Of a DNA stretch of 45,721 bases, positions 26,237 to 33,637 are shown one piece after another. The stretch is from Zoogloeaceae bacterium (GTDB lineage: Bacteria > Pseudomonadota > Gammaproteobacteria > Burkholderiales > Rhodocyclaceae), in contig JAIRPW010000014.1 of the NCBI GenBank assembly GCA_031256795.1, positions 1 through 45,721 of the forward strand, in the 5' to 3' direction. A program made the translations under genes and the position numbers. The notes under the pieces are model-generated. The model had not been told where the DNA came from, made no database searches, and was given only the letters and a program-made list of their open reading frames with translations. Every line of letters begins with the position of its first letter. Positions within the stretch are counted from its first letter, which is position 1.

Positions 26237-26560
26237 TCAAATCTCCAATTGCTTAATACTGCCGCCATCTTTCAGCCAGTTTTCCACCCATACTGGCTTC
26301 CGGCCACGCCCCGACCAGGTAAGATCCGTCTGCTGGGGATGACGATATTTTGGAGGCACCGTGCTGCCCTTACTCGCGCGGGGCGCTCTGGAAACGCCGC
26401 CTTCCAGAAGCTCTGCCAGATGAAAGCCAAGCTCCTGCGCGACTTGTTCCAATTTACGGCGCGCGTTGGCGCGCTCTTCCGAAGCGCGGCGGCGAATTTC
26501 ACGAGGAACCAAACGTTCCAGTTCCTTCAACTGCGCAAGAGAAAGCGTAGAAATATCCAT
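26237..26560 (-). CDS. H-NS family nucleoid-associated protein
   Basis: A 107-residue DNA-binding protein that silences AT-rich and foreign DNA. The N-terminal helix ([17 protein letters not shown]) and charged coiled coil (about 20-60) mediate oligomerisation. The C-terminal domain has [20 protein letters not shown], matching the H-NS/MvaT-unrelated beta-type consensus with the AT-hook-like GRGRKP. ATG 26560 has a perfect AGGAG 5 bases upstream, so the longer open frame to 26596 is not used. A strong promoter lies directly upstream. The stop is 8 bp before the surE ATG, so hns heads the surE operon; that arrangement is unusual, since hns genes are normally monocistronic. Confidence 0.93.
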   Translation of the reverse strand: MDISTLSLAQLKELERLVPREIRRRASEERANARRKLEQVAQELGFHLAELLEGGVSRAPRASKGSTVPPKYRHPQQTDLTWSGRGRKPVWVENWLKDGGSIKQLEI

Positions 26561-26594
26561 AACAACTCCTTTGATTAAAAAATGAAGCGAACCC

Positions 26595-26622
26595 ATTATA
26601 TGAAATAAAAAAAAAATGGCAA
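26595..26622 (-). promoter_or_regulatory. Sigma-70 promoter for hns
   Basis: On the minus strand, TTGCCA-N16-TATAAT, with a consensus -10 and five of six -35 bases. The spacer contains a run of ten Ts, a curved-DNA feature that suits autoregulation by H-NS. It lies 35 bp before the hns ATG. Confidence 0.82.
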
Positions 26623-26731
26623 GATTTTTTCTTTTCGCGCAATTTGCGCTCCCGCGCCTTATGTTTTATTTCTGTCTTATTTCATTGCTTGATTCTCCCT
26701 ATCCTCTCAAAAACGCCGATCAGAAAAAACC

Positions 26732-27862
26732 TCACGCAGGAACAAAAGGAATAACCGGAGCGCGCAAATATTCCGAAGAGCGCATTTCAACAAGGCGGCT
26801 CACAGTACGCTGAAATTCTTCCGCGCGCGCCCCCTCCCGATAAAGCAATTCCGCTTCGGTCTCCGCCATTATAATAAGTTTGATCCGATGCTCGTAGAAT
26901 ACATCAATAAGCCAGGTAAAACGTCTGGCCTCCGAGGATTGATAACGACTCATCTCCGGAACCCCGGATAAAAAAACACTTCGGCAAAAAGAGGAAATTT
27001 CCAGATAATCGTTCTGCGAGCGCGCCCCGCCGCAAAGCGCGGAAAAAGAAAACCACAAAACCGTTTTATCCCGGCTTTGCCAAAGCACAGGAATGGAACG
27101 TCCCAGAATGTTTATCTCCCCTCCCTTTTCCCCCTTCTCGCCCGCGAGTTCCTGAAATTGCGCGCGCATCTCTTTTTCCGCCTCCCGCGTCAGCGGAGAA
27201 TGATAAACCCGCATCTCTTCCAACGCCTTCAACCGGTAATCCACACCCGCATCCACCCGCGCCACGTCCAGCATTTCCCGCAAGAGCGCAATCGTCGGCA
27301 AAAAACGCTCCCGATGCAAGCCGTCAGGATATAGACTCTCCGGCGGATAATTCGAGGTCGCCACCAGTACCACGCCCTCCTCCCGAAGCCCGGAAAGCAA
27401 TCGCCCCAGAATCATGGCGTCCGCAATATCGGAAACATGAAACTCATCAAAACAAAGCAGGTGAATCTCGCGCCCAATTTTCTCCGTCACCCGGCGCAAA
27501 GGGTCCGCTAAACCCGGCAAGGCCGCAAGCTCCTGATGAATATGGCGCATAAACGCATGAAAATGCACCCGCCTTTTGCGCCGATCAGGAACTGCGGCAA
27601 AAAAACAATCCATCAAAAAACTTTTGCCGCGCCCAACCCCTCCCCAAAGATAAACGCCGCGCGGCGGAACGGGGCGGCGCAGAAACCCTCTGAACACGCT
27701 CGATCGCTCCGCCCTGAACCGCGCGAGGCGCATATACAGCCTTTGCAGACATTCAGCGGCCTCCCATTGTTCAGAGTCTGCCGTAAAACGATGCTCCGCA
27801 AGTTTTTTCGCGTAGGCGGACAGTACGCCGGACGCGGCTTCTTGCAAACTACGAAACGACAT
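26732..27862 (-). CDS. zapE: Cell division protein ZapE (AFG1-like ATPase)
   Basis: A 376-residue AAA-like ATPase of the AFG1 family. ZapE binds the Z ring late in division and destabilises FtsZ filaments in an ATP-dependent way in E. coli. Walker A is GGVGRGKSFLMD, Walker B is LLCFDEFHVSDIADAMIL, and the family stretch VATSNYPPESLYPDGLHRERF with its split segments is intact (NYPPESLY, DGLHRERFLP). The second part has RFTWLIDVFYEHRIKL, also diagnostic. The ATG at 27862 gives the family's usual N-terminus. It lies last in a minus-strand group of three, 38 bp after the phosphatase gene. Confidence 0.93.
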   Translation of the reverse strand: MSFRSLQEAASGVLSAYAKKLAEHRFTADSEQWEAAECLQRLYMRLARFRAERSSVFRGFLRRPVPPRGVYLWGGVGRGKSFLMDCFFAAVPDRRKRRVHFHAFMRHIHQELAALPGLADPLRRVTEKIGREIHLLCFDEFHVSDIADAMILGRLLSGLREEGVVLVATSNYPPESLYPDGLHRERFLPTIALLREMLDVARVDAGVDYRLKALEEMRVYHSPLTREAEKEMRAQFQELAGEKGEKGGEINILGRSIPVLWQSRDKTVLWFSFSALCGGARSQNDYLEISSFCRSVFLSGVPEMSRYQSSEARRFTWLIDVFYEHRIKLIIMAETEAELLYREGARAEEFQRTVSRLVEMRSSEYLRAPVIPFVPA

Positions 27863-27900
27863 TTTTTATCCCGGCGCGCCAGCAAAAAAGCTGCGGCAAG

Positions 27901-28752
27901 TCAGGGAAATTCCTTTTGCAATTCCACGTTCAGCCAATCTTTCCACTCCTGAAAAATACGCGGATTCAGCGCGGCGATTACCGAACGCCGCCACGGCGGA
28001 TCAGCGGAAACATCGCCGCCAAAAACCGAAACGCTTCCTCCCATTTCCTCCGTCATCAATTGCCCTGCGGCATAATCCCAAAGACACTCGCCGCCATGCG
28101 TAATTACGTCCAGACGCCCAGCGGCCAAATAACACCAATCCAGTACGGAAGAACCAAAACTGCGCTGGGAATAAATCGGCGCGTCGCGCAAAAGACGCAA
28201 GGCAAGCCCCGGCGGCAAGCGCCGGAAATCAATGGCGGCCACTACATCCGCCATTTCCTTTTTCGCAAAAGCCGGGCGCGCGACAGGCCGGCCATTGATC
28301 CAAACGCCGCAGCCGCGCACGGCGGAATACATTTCTCGCAATATCGGCAGCCAAGACGCCCCCAAAACCGGCACGCCACCCTGCATCAGCGCGATGGAAA
28401 CGGCGAACTGCGGCAGCCCCGCCAGAAAATTGGTGCTGCCGTCAATCGGATCCAGCACCCAGACGCCCTCTGTCAATCCACGCGCCCAGGAAACGCGCTG
28501 CTCTCCTTCGGACATTTCCTCCCCGATCACCGGCAGCATTTTTACGCGCGAAAGCCCTGTCATCAGGGCGTCCTGCGCGGCAATGTCCGCGTCAGAGAAA
28601 AGAGAGCCGTCCTGCTTTACCCGACCGGAAACCTTCAGAAACCGGGGCAAAATTTCACGTTCGGCTATCTCTCGCGCAATGCGCTCTACCTGATCGCGCA
28701 AAACCAATAGTTCCTCCCGCGAAAACGCGGGCGCGCCTACGTCGGCCTTCAT
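27901..28752 (-). CDS. Inositol monophosphatase family protein (CysQ/SuhB-like)
   Basis: A 283-residue Mg-dependent, Li-sensitive phosphatase of the IMPase fold. The two metal-binding motifs are clear: GEEMSEGEQ (first Glu) and WVLDPIDGSTNFLAGLPQF (the DPIDGST signature). A third is WDYAAGQLMTEEMGG (WDxAA near the C-terminus). Substrates in the family include inositol-1-phosphate, histidinol-phosphate and 3'-phosphoadenosine-5'-phosphate; the sequence does not decide between them. The frame is open to a TTG at 28776, but ATG 28752 overlaps the stop of the thioredoxin-like gene as ATGA and is preferred. Confidence 0.88.
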   Translation of the reverse strand: MKADVGAPAFSREELLVLRDQVERIAREIAEREILPRFLKVSGRVKQDGSLFSDADIAAQDALMTGLSRVKMLPVIGEEMSEGEQRVSWARGLTEGVWVLDPIDGSTNFLAGLPQFAVSIALMQGGVPVLGASWLPILREMYSAVRGCGVWINGRPVARPAFAKKEMADVVAAIDFRRLPPGLALRLLRDAPIYSQRSFGSSVLDWCYLAAGRLDVITHGGECLWDYAAGQLMTEEMGGSVSVFGGDVSADPPWRRSVIAALNPRIFQEWKDWLNVELQKEFP

Positions 28753-29309
28753 GCGCTTTTCCATTTGATGGAGCAACCAATAGAAGCCCGTTGTTCCGCC
28801 GGTCCTTCTCCGGTTTCGGCGATTGCGCGCATCGCCATGAGCAAATCGCTTTCCGCTCCAGAATTTGCCGACTGTCCCATACCGGAACCATCAAAACGCC
28901 CGCGATACCGCAAGGACAACGCTGCGTCAAAACCAAAAAAATCCGGCGTACACACCGCTCCATAGGCACGCGCGACACTCTGCTCCCGGTCATACAGATA
29001 GGGAAAAGAAAACGCCAGCTTTTCCGCAAGCGCTTTCATCCGCGCGGGCGCATCCTCAGGATACGCCTCAACATCATTGCTCATAATGGCTGCTACACCT
29101 ATGCCCAAATCGCGTAAAACCCGGCACTCCGCCGCAAGACGCGGCAAGATGGCCTGCACATAAGGGCAGTGGTTGCAGAGAAACATGATCAGCAACCCTT
29201 TTTCGCCGGCGAGAGACGCGCGTGTATGCACACGCGCATTCGTGTCAGGCAGGGAAAAATCCGGAGCAACCCAGCCAAAATCACAGACAGGAGGAGAAAG
29301 AGCCGCCAT
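28749..29309 (-). CDS. Thioredoxin-like redoxin family protein
   Basis: A 186-residue protein with an AhpC/TSA/redoxin fold: APDFSLPDT at the N-terminus, then LLIMFLCNHCPYVQAILP with a CxxC pair (Cys45, Cys48). The cis-Pro segment may be VCTPDFFGFD. The CNHCPYV motif marks a thioredoxin-like subfamily of unknown physiological partner that is common in bacteria; it is distinct from classical peroxiredoxins, which have a single peroxidatic Cys in PxxxTxxC. There is no signal peptide, so it acts in the cytoplasm. It heads the small operon with the phosphatase (4-bp overlap) and zapE. Confidence 0.85.
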   Translation of the reverse strand: MAALSPPVCDFGWVAPDFSLPDTNARVHTRASLAGEKGLLIMFLCNHCPYVQAILPRLAAECRVLRDLGIGVAAIMSNDVEAYPEDAPARMKALAEKLAFSFPYLYDREQSVARAYGAVCTPDFFGFDAALSLRYRGRFDGSGMGQSANSGAESDLLMAMRAIAETGEGPAEQRASIGCSIKWKSA

Positions 29310-29542
29310 ATTGATTTCATTCCTTGATAAGGTACGCGCGAAACTCGCCTATAGGCGCATCATACATCCATTTTCTCGCCGCTTTTCTTTGCTGGCCGAA
29401 CGCTTCGCCCAAAAAACGCCGCTGCCAGCGCCATATCGTTCATTCCGGATATCCTTCAAGAGCGGCAAAATAAAAAATCCTCTTTATTTTTGGACGCCGC
29501 TATTAAGATATATGCCTTTCTTCTTCGCTTTTCGCACAGTCC

Positions 29543-30355
29543 ATGTCCACTTCCGCCGCTTCCCAACGCCTGACACTAACGGATATTACGCGCCTCTACC
29601 AGTCTGGCGAAAAGCTGGTCATGCTGACCTGCTACGACGCCAGCTTTGCCGCCCTGATGGACGCGGCGGGCATAGAGCTTTTGCTTATCGGCGACTCTCT
29701 GGGCAACGTCATTCAAGGAGAAGACTCTACTCTGCCCGTTACCCTGAAACAAATGGCCTATCATACGCGCGCGGTCAAGCGCGGCTCCAGGCGCGCCATG
29801 ATTGTGAGCGATCTGCCCTTCGGCGCGTCGCAGCTGGGCGCAAAAGAGACTTTCCGCAACGCGGCCAAACTGATGGCTTCTGGAGCGCAAGTGATCAAAC
29901 TGGAAGGCGGGCAGGAAATGGCGGCTACTACCGAATTTCTCACGCGGCGCGGCATTCCGGTCTGCGGACATATTGGCCTTACGCCGCAATCTGTGCATCA
30001 GCTCGGCGGATTTCGCGTGCAGGGGAAAACCGAAGAGTCTGCGGAGCGTCTGCTTCTGGACGCCCGATCCCTTGCCGACGCCGGAGCCTGTATGATCGTG
30101 CTGGAAGCGGTTCCTGCCGCACTGGCCCGGCGCCTCACGCGCGAGATTTCCGTGCCGACCATCGGCATCGGCGCGGGCGCGGGAACTTCCGGGCAAGTTC
30201 TGGTAAGTTATGACATGCTGAACATTCATCCCGGGAAAAAACCGCGCTTCGTTAAAAATTTCATGGACGGAGCGGAAAGTCTGCAAGACGCGCTGGCAGC
30301 CTACGCGCGGGAAGTAAAATCTGGCGCTTTTCCCGCAGCCGAGCATACCTATTAA
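29543..30355 (+). CDS. panB: 3-methyl-2-oxobutanoate hydroxymethyltransferase PanB
   Basis: First committed step of pantothenate (CoA precursor) synthesis: transfers a hydroxymethyl group from 5,10-methylene-tetrahydrofolate to alpha-ketoisovalerate, giving ketopantoate. The 270 residues match the family. Visible motifs are MLTCYDASFAALMDAAGI, LLIGDSLGNVIQGEDST (Mg ligand Asp), VSDLPFG (second Asp), and VIKLEGGQE with the active Lys. GHIGLTPQSVHQLGG and IGIGAGAGTSGQVLV complete the set. It is the first of panB-panC-panD on the plus strand, divergent from the thioredoxin-like gene across about 230 bp. Confidence 0.97.
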   Translation: MSTSAASQRLTLTDITRLYQSGEKLVMLTCYDASFAALMDAAGIELLLIGDSLGNVIQGEDSTLPVTLKQMAYHTRAVKRGSRRAMIVSDLPFGASQLGAKETFRNAAKLMASGAQVIKLEGGQEMAATTEFLTRRGIPVCGHIGLTPQSVHQLGGFRVQGKTEESAERLLLDARSLADAGACMIVLEAVPAALARRLTREISVPTIGIGAGAGTSGQVLVSYDMLNIHPGKKPRFVKNFMDGAESLQDALAAYAREVKSGAFPAAEHTY

Positions 30356-30382
30356 CCCCAATACCCGCCGTAAGGTCCTTTC

Positions 30383-31231
30383 ATGCGTATTTGTTCCACC
30401 ATCCACGATCTAAGACAAGCGCTCGCGCCATTGCGCAAAAATGGACAGCGCATTGCCCTGGTCCCCACTATGGGCAATCTGCATGAGGGGCACATTGCCC
30501 TGGCCCGTGCCGCGCGCGCCTACGCGGACGCGGTCGTCGCCAGTGTTTTTGTCAATCCTCTGCAATTTGGGCCGGATGAGGACTTTGGCCGTTACCCGCG
30601 CACGCTCGCGGCAGACCGCGAGAAACTTGAGAGCGCGGCGGTAGATATTCTCTTTGCACCGGACGCGGCGGAACTGTATCCCGAACCGCAAGCCTATTTT
30701 GTTGAGCCTTCGGAACTACAAGGCATTCTGGAAGGCGAATGCAGGCCGGGGCATTTTCGCGGCGTAGCCACGGTTGTGTTGAAACTGTTCCATTGCGCGC
30801 AGCCGGATACGGCGCTCTTTGGCAAAAAAGACTACCAGCAATTTATTTTGCTGCGCGCGATGACGCGCCAGCTCGCGCTGCCGATTACAATCGTCGGCGT
30901 CAATACCGTGCGCGCTCCGGACGGTCTCGCGCTTTCCTCGCGCAACGGCTATCTCCTGCCGGAAGAACGTTCCGAAGCGCCGCGCCTTTATCAAACGCTT
31001 GTTTCAGTAGCCGCCGCGGTGCGCGAACAGGGACTTGAACAATTAGGCGCGATTGAAGCGCAAGCGGCGGAAAATCTGGACAAACACGGCTGGAAGGTCG
31101 ACTATCTCACCGTGCGGCAACAATCCGACCTGCGGCGTCCCTCCGCTCTTGCGCAGCCTGCGGGATTAATCATTGTTGCCGCCGCCCGCCTGGGAACAAC
31201 CCGGCTGATTGATAATCTGGAAATTGAGTAG
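30383..31231 (+). CDS. panC: Pantothenate synthetase PanC
   Basis: ATP-dependent ligation of pantoate and beta-alanine to pantothenate. The 282-residue product shows [17 protein letters not shown] with the HxGH nucleotide-binding motif, [36 protein letters not shown], and [13 protein letters not shown] (the KMSKS equivalent). All are intact. The ATG at 30383 is 27 bp after the panB stop, and the two are probably cotranscribed. The ketopantoate reductase gene panE, which makes pantoate between PanB and PanC, is not in the window. Confidence 0.97.
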   Translation: MRICSTIHDLRQALAPLRKNGQRIALVPTMGNLHEGHIALARAARAYADAVVASVFVNPLQFGPDEDFGRYPRTLAADREKLESAAVDILFAPDAAELYPEPQAYFVEPSELQGILEGECRPGHFRGVATVVLKLFHCAQPDTALFGKKDYQQFILLRAMTRQLALPITIVGVNTVRAPDGLALSSRNGYLLPEERSEAPRLYQTLVSVAAAVREQGLEQLGAIEAQAAENLDKHGWKVDYLTVRQQSDLRRPSALAQPAGLIIVAAARLGTTRLIDNLEIE

Positions 31232-31276
31232 GGACGGTTTTCGCAATCTGCGCGCCGCCCGTCCGCCCGCCGCCGT

Positions 31277-31304
31277 TTGACAGTAAAAAAAATGCCGCTA
31301 CAAT
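31277..31304 (+). promoter_or_regulatory. Sigma-70 promoter for panD
   Basis: TTGACA-N16-TACAAT: a consensus -35, a -10 with five of six matches, and an acceptable spacer. It lies between panC and panD, about 33 bp before the panD ATG, which has AGGTGA as its ribosome site. panD can therefore be transcribed independently of panBC. Confidence 0.85.
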
Positions 31305-31337
31305 CCACTCCCCCCAACCTTTGCGACAGGTGACGCT

Positions 31338-31724
31338 ATGCAAAGAATCATGCTCAAATCCAAGCTGCATCGGGTAACGACAACGCATTCTGACCTGAAT
31401 TACGAAGGCTCCTGCGCGATTGATGAAACCCTAATGGACGCCGCAGACATCAAAGAATACGAGCGTATTGACGTCTGGAACATCAACAACGGCGAGCGTT
31501 TCAGTACCTACGCCATTCGCGCCGAACGTAACTCTGGAATTATTTCGGTCAATGGGTCCGCCGCGCGCAAGGCCGCGCCGGGAGACCTTTTGATCATCGC
31601 CAGTTTTATGAGCCTTGATGACTCGGAAACAAAGCGGCACGCGCCGCGCCTGGTTTATGCCGATTCCGAAAACCGGATTGCCCGCACAAGCAATCAAATT
31701 CCCGCGCAAACCGCATCCGCCTGA
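31338..31724 (+). CDS. panD: Aspartate 1-decarboxylase PanD
   Basis: Makes beta-alanine from aspartate for pantothenate synthesis. PanD is made as a proenzyme that cleaves itself between Gly24 and Ser25; here the site reads YEGSC, and the new N-terminus on Ser25 becomes the pyruvoyl cofactor. The 128 residues match the family. [19 protein letters not shown] and [16 protein letters not shown] are conserved, and [16 protein letters not shown] near the C-terminus is intact. It has its own promoter and is followed 27 bases later by a strong terminator, so it closes the pan cluster. Confidence 0.97.
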   Translation: MQRIMLKSKLHRVTTTHSDLNYEGSCAIDETLMDAADIKEYERIDVWNINNGERFSTYAIRAERNSGIISVNGSAARKAAPGDLLIIASFMSLDDSETKRHAPRLVYADSENRIARTSNQIPAQTASA

Positions 31725-31751
31725 AGCGTCGACGCGAACACTGCGCCCGTG

Positions 31752-31787
31752 AAAAAGTCCGGCCTTGCTCTGGCCGGACTTTTTTAT
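31752..31787 (+). terminator. Intrinsic terminator after panD
   Basis: The stem AAAAAGTCCGGCC/GGCCGGACTTTTT has 13 pairs (8 of them in the GC-rich core), a 7-base loop and a T-run. It is symmetric enough to stop transcription from either side. Confidence 0.93.
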
Positions 31788-31811
31788 TGGCAACGGATTT
31801 ACGTTTTTCTG

Positions 31812-31840
31812 TTGCGGCACGTGCATGACCGTTCTAATAT
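31812..31840 (+). promoter_or_regulatory. Possible sigma-70 promoter for fliW
   Basis: TTGCGG-N17-TAATAT, 44 bp before the fliW ATG. Spacing is ideal and the -10 is good, but the -35 matches at only four of six positions. I found no clear sigma-28 or sigma-54 site here. Confidence 0.5.
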
Positions 31841-31884
31841 GCCGGATGTAATCTTTATTCCATCCTCAAAAGGAGGCTTGCAAC

Positions 31885-32334
31885 ATGAAGTTTGATACTT
31901 TTTTGTTTGGCAGCGTAGACGTAAATCCTGATCAGATTCTCGAATTTCCCAAAGGCCTGGTCAGTTTTGAAAACAACAAGCGCTTTATGCTGATTCATGA
32001 GACAGGCCCCGGTGAATATCCGGTGAGTTTCACTCTGCAATCTCTGGATGACAAAAACCTGGCGTTTCAGATTATTGATCCGGAGGCGCTGGGATTCACC
32101 TACGAATTGGAACTTTCCGATGAGGAAAGCCAGCTGCTCAAGTTTGAAAAAGCGGAAGAAATCGCGGTACTTCTGGTTCTCTTCAAACAGGAAAACAGCG
32201 GATCAACCGCCGGTTTTGGCGCCAATCTGCGCGCTCCCTTGCTCATCAACACCAATTCTCGGCGCGGATTACAGAAACTCCTGCCGAAACTCCGTCCCAA
32301 TATGACGCTCTCCAGTCTGAGCAGCCATACCTGA
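31885..32334 (+). CDS. fliW: Flagellar assembly factor FliW
   Basis: A 149-residue protein matching FliW: FDTFLFGSVDVNPDQILEFP and PKGLVSFENNKRFMLI at the start, then FQIIDPEALGF and VLLVLF in the middle. FliW binds the translational repressor CsrA and, alternatively, flagellin; in Bacillus and Campylobacter this partner switch ties flagellin synthesis to secretion. The C-terminus has the typical NLRAPLLINTNSRRG. An AAAGGAGG ribosome site close to consensus precedes ATG 31885. It sits alone between the panD terminator and its own terminator, far from the flagellar block and with no csrA nearby. Confidence 0.92.
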   Translation: MKFDTFLFGSVDVNPDQILEFPKGLVSFENNKRFMLIHETGPGEYPVSFTLQSLDDKNLAFQIIDPEALGFTYELELSDEESQLLKFEKAEEIAVLLVLFKQENSGSTAGFGANLRAPLLINTNSRRGLQKLLPKLRPNMTLSSLSSHT

Positions 32335-32355
32335 CGACAGCCGTTCTTTTTCTCG

Positions 32356-32392
32356 CCTCTCCTGACGCGCAACGCCAGGAGAGGTTTTTTTA
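32356..32392 (+). terminator. Intrinsic terminator after fliW
   Basis: The 9-bp stem CCTCTCCTG/CAGGAGAGG with an 11-base loop is followed by TTTTTTTA. It lies 21 bases after the fliW stop and just before the convergent zipA stop. Confidence 0.9.
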
Positions 32393-32404
32393 TTGTTCAA
32401 GCCA

Positions 32405-33637
32405 TCAGCTGAAAAGCCGTCTTGCCAGCGCGCTGCCCGCAAGCATTCCCTCATGCGCCATATGCTCCTGAGGACGGATCACATACTCCTGGCGCAGACG
32501 CTCCAGCGCGTCATCCGCCAGCGGTTTTCCCTGATCGTCAATCAACGTGCCATTTAATACCTTGGTAAACCGCCGAATCGCGGTCAGCATTTGCAGATAC
32601 ACCTGCTGGCCGCGCGGAATGCAAGGCACATCGAACTGGAAAGTCAAACCGCTGGCATAGAGGCGCTTCATGCCCTCCAACGAGAACGGGTTGGCGACGT
32701 CCGTATTCCACAGTCTATAAAGCGGCACGCCGTTTTCATCCCACTGCGTGTAAATGCCGCCATCTTCCAGCGTCATGTTTTCCGCCTCTGCCAGCGCGCG
32801 AATCTGCGTGCCGGGAAAGGGCTTCCCATTGCTGACCACGCTCAGATAAAGCACGACGTCCAAACCGGAGCAAAAAGCGTCCAGCTGTTCCGCCTGCGTG
32901 ACAATCGCGTTCACATTTGACTGCGAAAAATGGCATTGCAAATTAAACTTTTCCGCAATCCTGGGAAAAACGGCAAGAAAAAGCGAAATTTCCTCCTGCG
33001 CTACCACGCCCCGCCGATTCACCAATTGCAAACCTGCCCGCAAGGCGCTGTAGCGCTTATCGGCGTCAGGCAACGGACCGGAGTAAAAATCCCACTGGTC
33101 ATCCGCCTCATTTTTCCCTTCCCAGTTCAGACGTCTCCCAAAAGGAAGCAGGACTTCCGCGCATTCCCTTTTAAAGGCGGAAAGCGCCAGCGGCGTCTCC
33201 GCCGCAAACTCAGAAATCAAATCAATGATGGGAGAAAGATGATAGCCGCCCGCCGCGCTTTCCGTAACCGTTGTTTTGGTTCTGAAAGAAACCTCGCCCG
33301 CGTCCGTTTTTCTTGGGGCCTCTTGCCCCACTTCTTCTGTGTCCCGCAACATCGTTTCCACTGCGGCAAGCGTTCCCTCCTCTGCGTTTTCGGGCTCCTC
33401 CACCGGGTTTTGGCCGCCGCCGCCGGGCGCCTCCTGCGCATCCTGCGGGAAAGGCGGCATTCCCGGCTCGCGCCGTCCGCCGTCTGCCAGCAGCACGTCA
33501 TCCGCAGGACGCGCGGCATGGCGGAATCCCGCTTCCAGCGTTTTCCGGTGCTTCCTCTCCTGCCATTTGTTGTACGCGATAACCCCCAGTATCACGATTG
33601 CGCCCAGAAGCGCAATTCCTGTTTCTGTCGCATTCAT
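32405..33637 (-). CDS. zipA: Cell division protein ZipA
   Basis: ZipA anchors FtsZ filaments to the inner membrane. The 410-residue product has an N-terminal membrane segment (IALLGAIVILGVIAY, about 7-21) and a Pro/Glu/Gly-rich linker (about 35-110). The C-terminal FtsZ-binding domain is recognisable from WDFYSGPLPDADKRYSALRAG to the end, with LQCHFSQSNVNAIVTQAEQLD and YLSVVSNGKPFPGTQIRALA split across it. ATG 33637 overlaps the smc stop (TGATG) and fits the domain start. smc-zipA-ligA is the usual order in many beta- and gammaproteobacteria; ligA is not next, since the convergent fliW begins 70 bp beyond. Confidence 0.88.
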   Translation of the reverse strand: MNATETGIALLGAIVILGVIAYNKWQERKHRKTLEAGFRHAARPADDVLLADGGRREPGMPPFPQDAQEAPGGGGQNPVEEPENAEEGTLAAVETMLRDTEEVGQEAPRKTDAGEVSFRTKTTVTESAAGGYHLSPIIDLISEFAAETPLALSAFKRECAEVLLPFGRRLNWEGKNEADDQWDFYSGPLPDADKRYSALRAGLQLVNRRGVVAQEEISLFLAVFPRIAEKFNLQCHFSQSNVNAIVTQAEQLDAFCSGLDVVLYLSVVSNGKPFPGTQIRALAEAENMTLEDGGIYTQWDENGVPLYRLWNTDVANPFSLEGMKRLYASGLTFQFDVPCIPRGQQVYLQMLTAIRRFTKVLNGTLIDDQGKPLADDALERLRQEYVIRPQEHMAHEGMLAGSALARRLFS

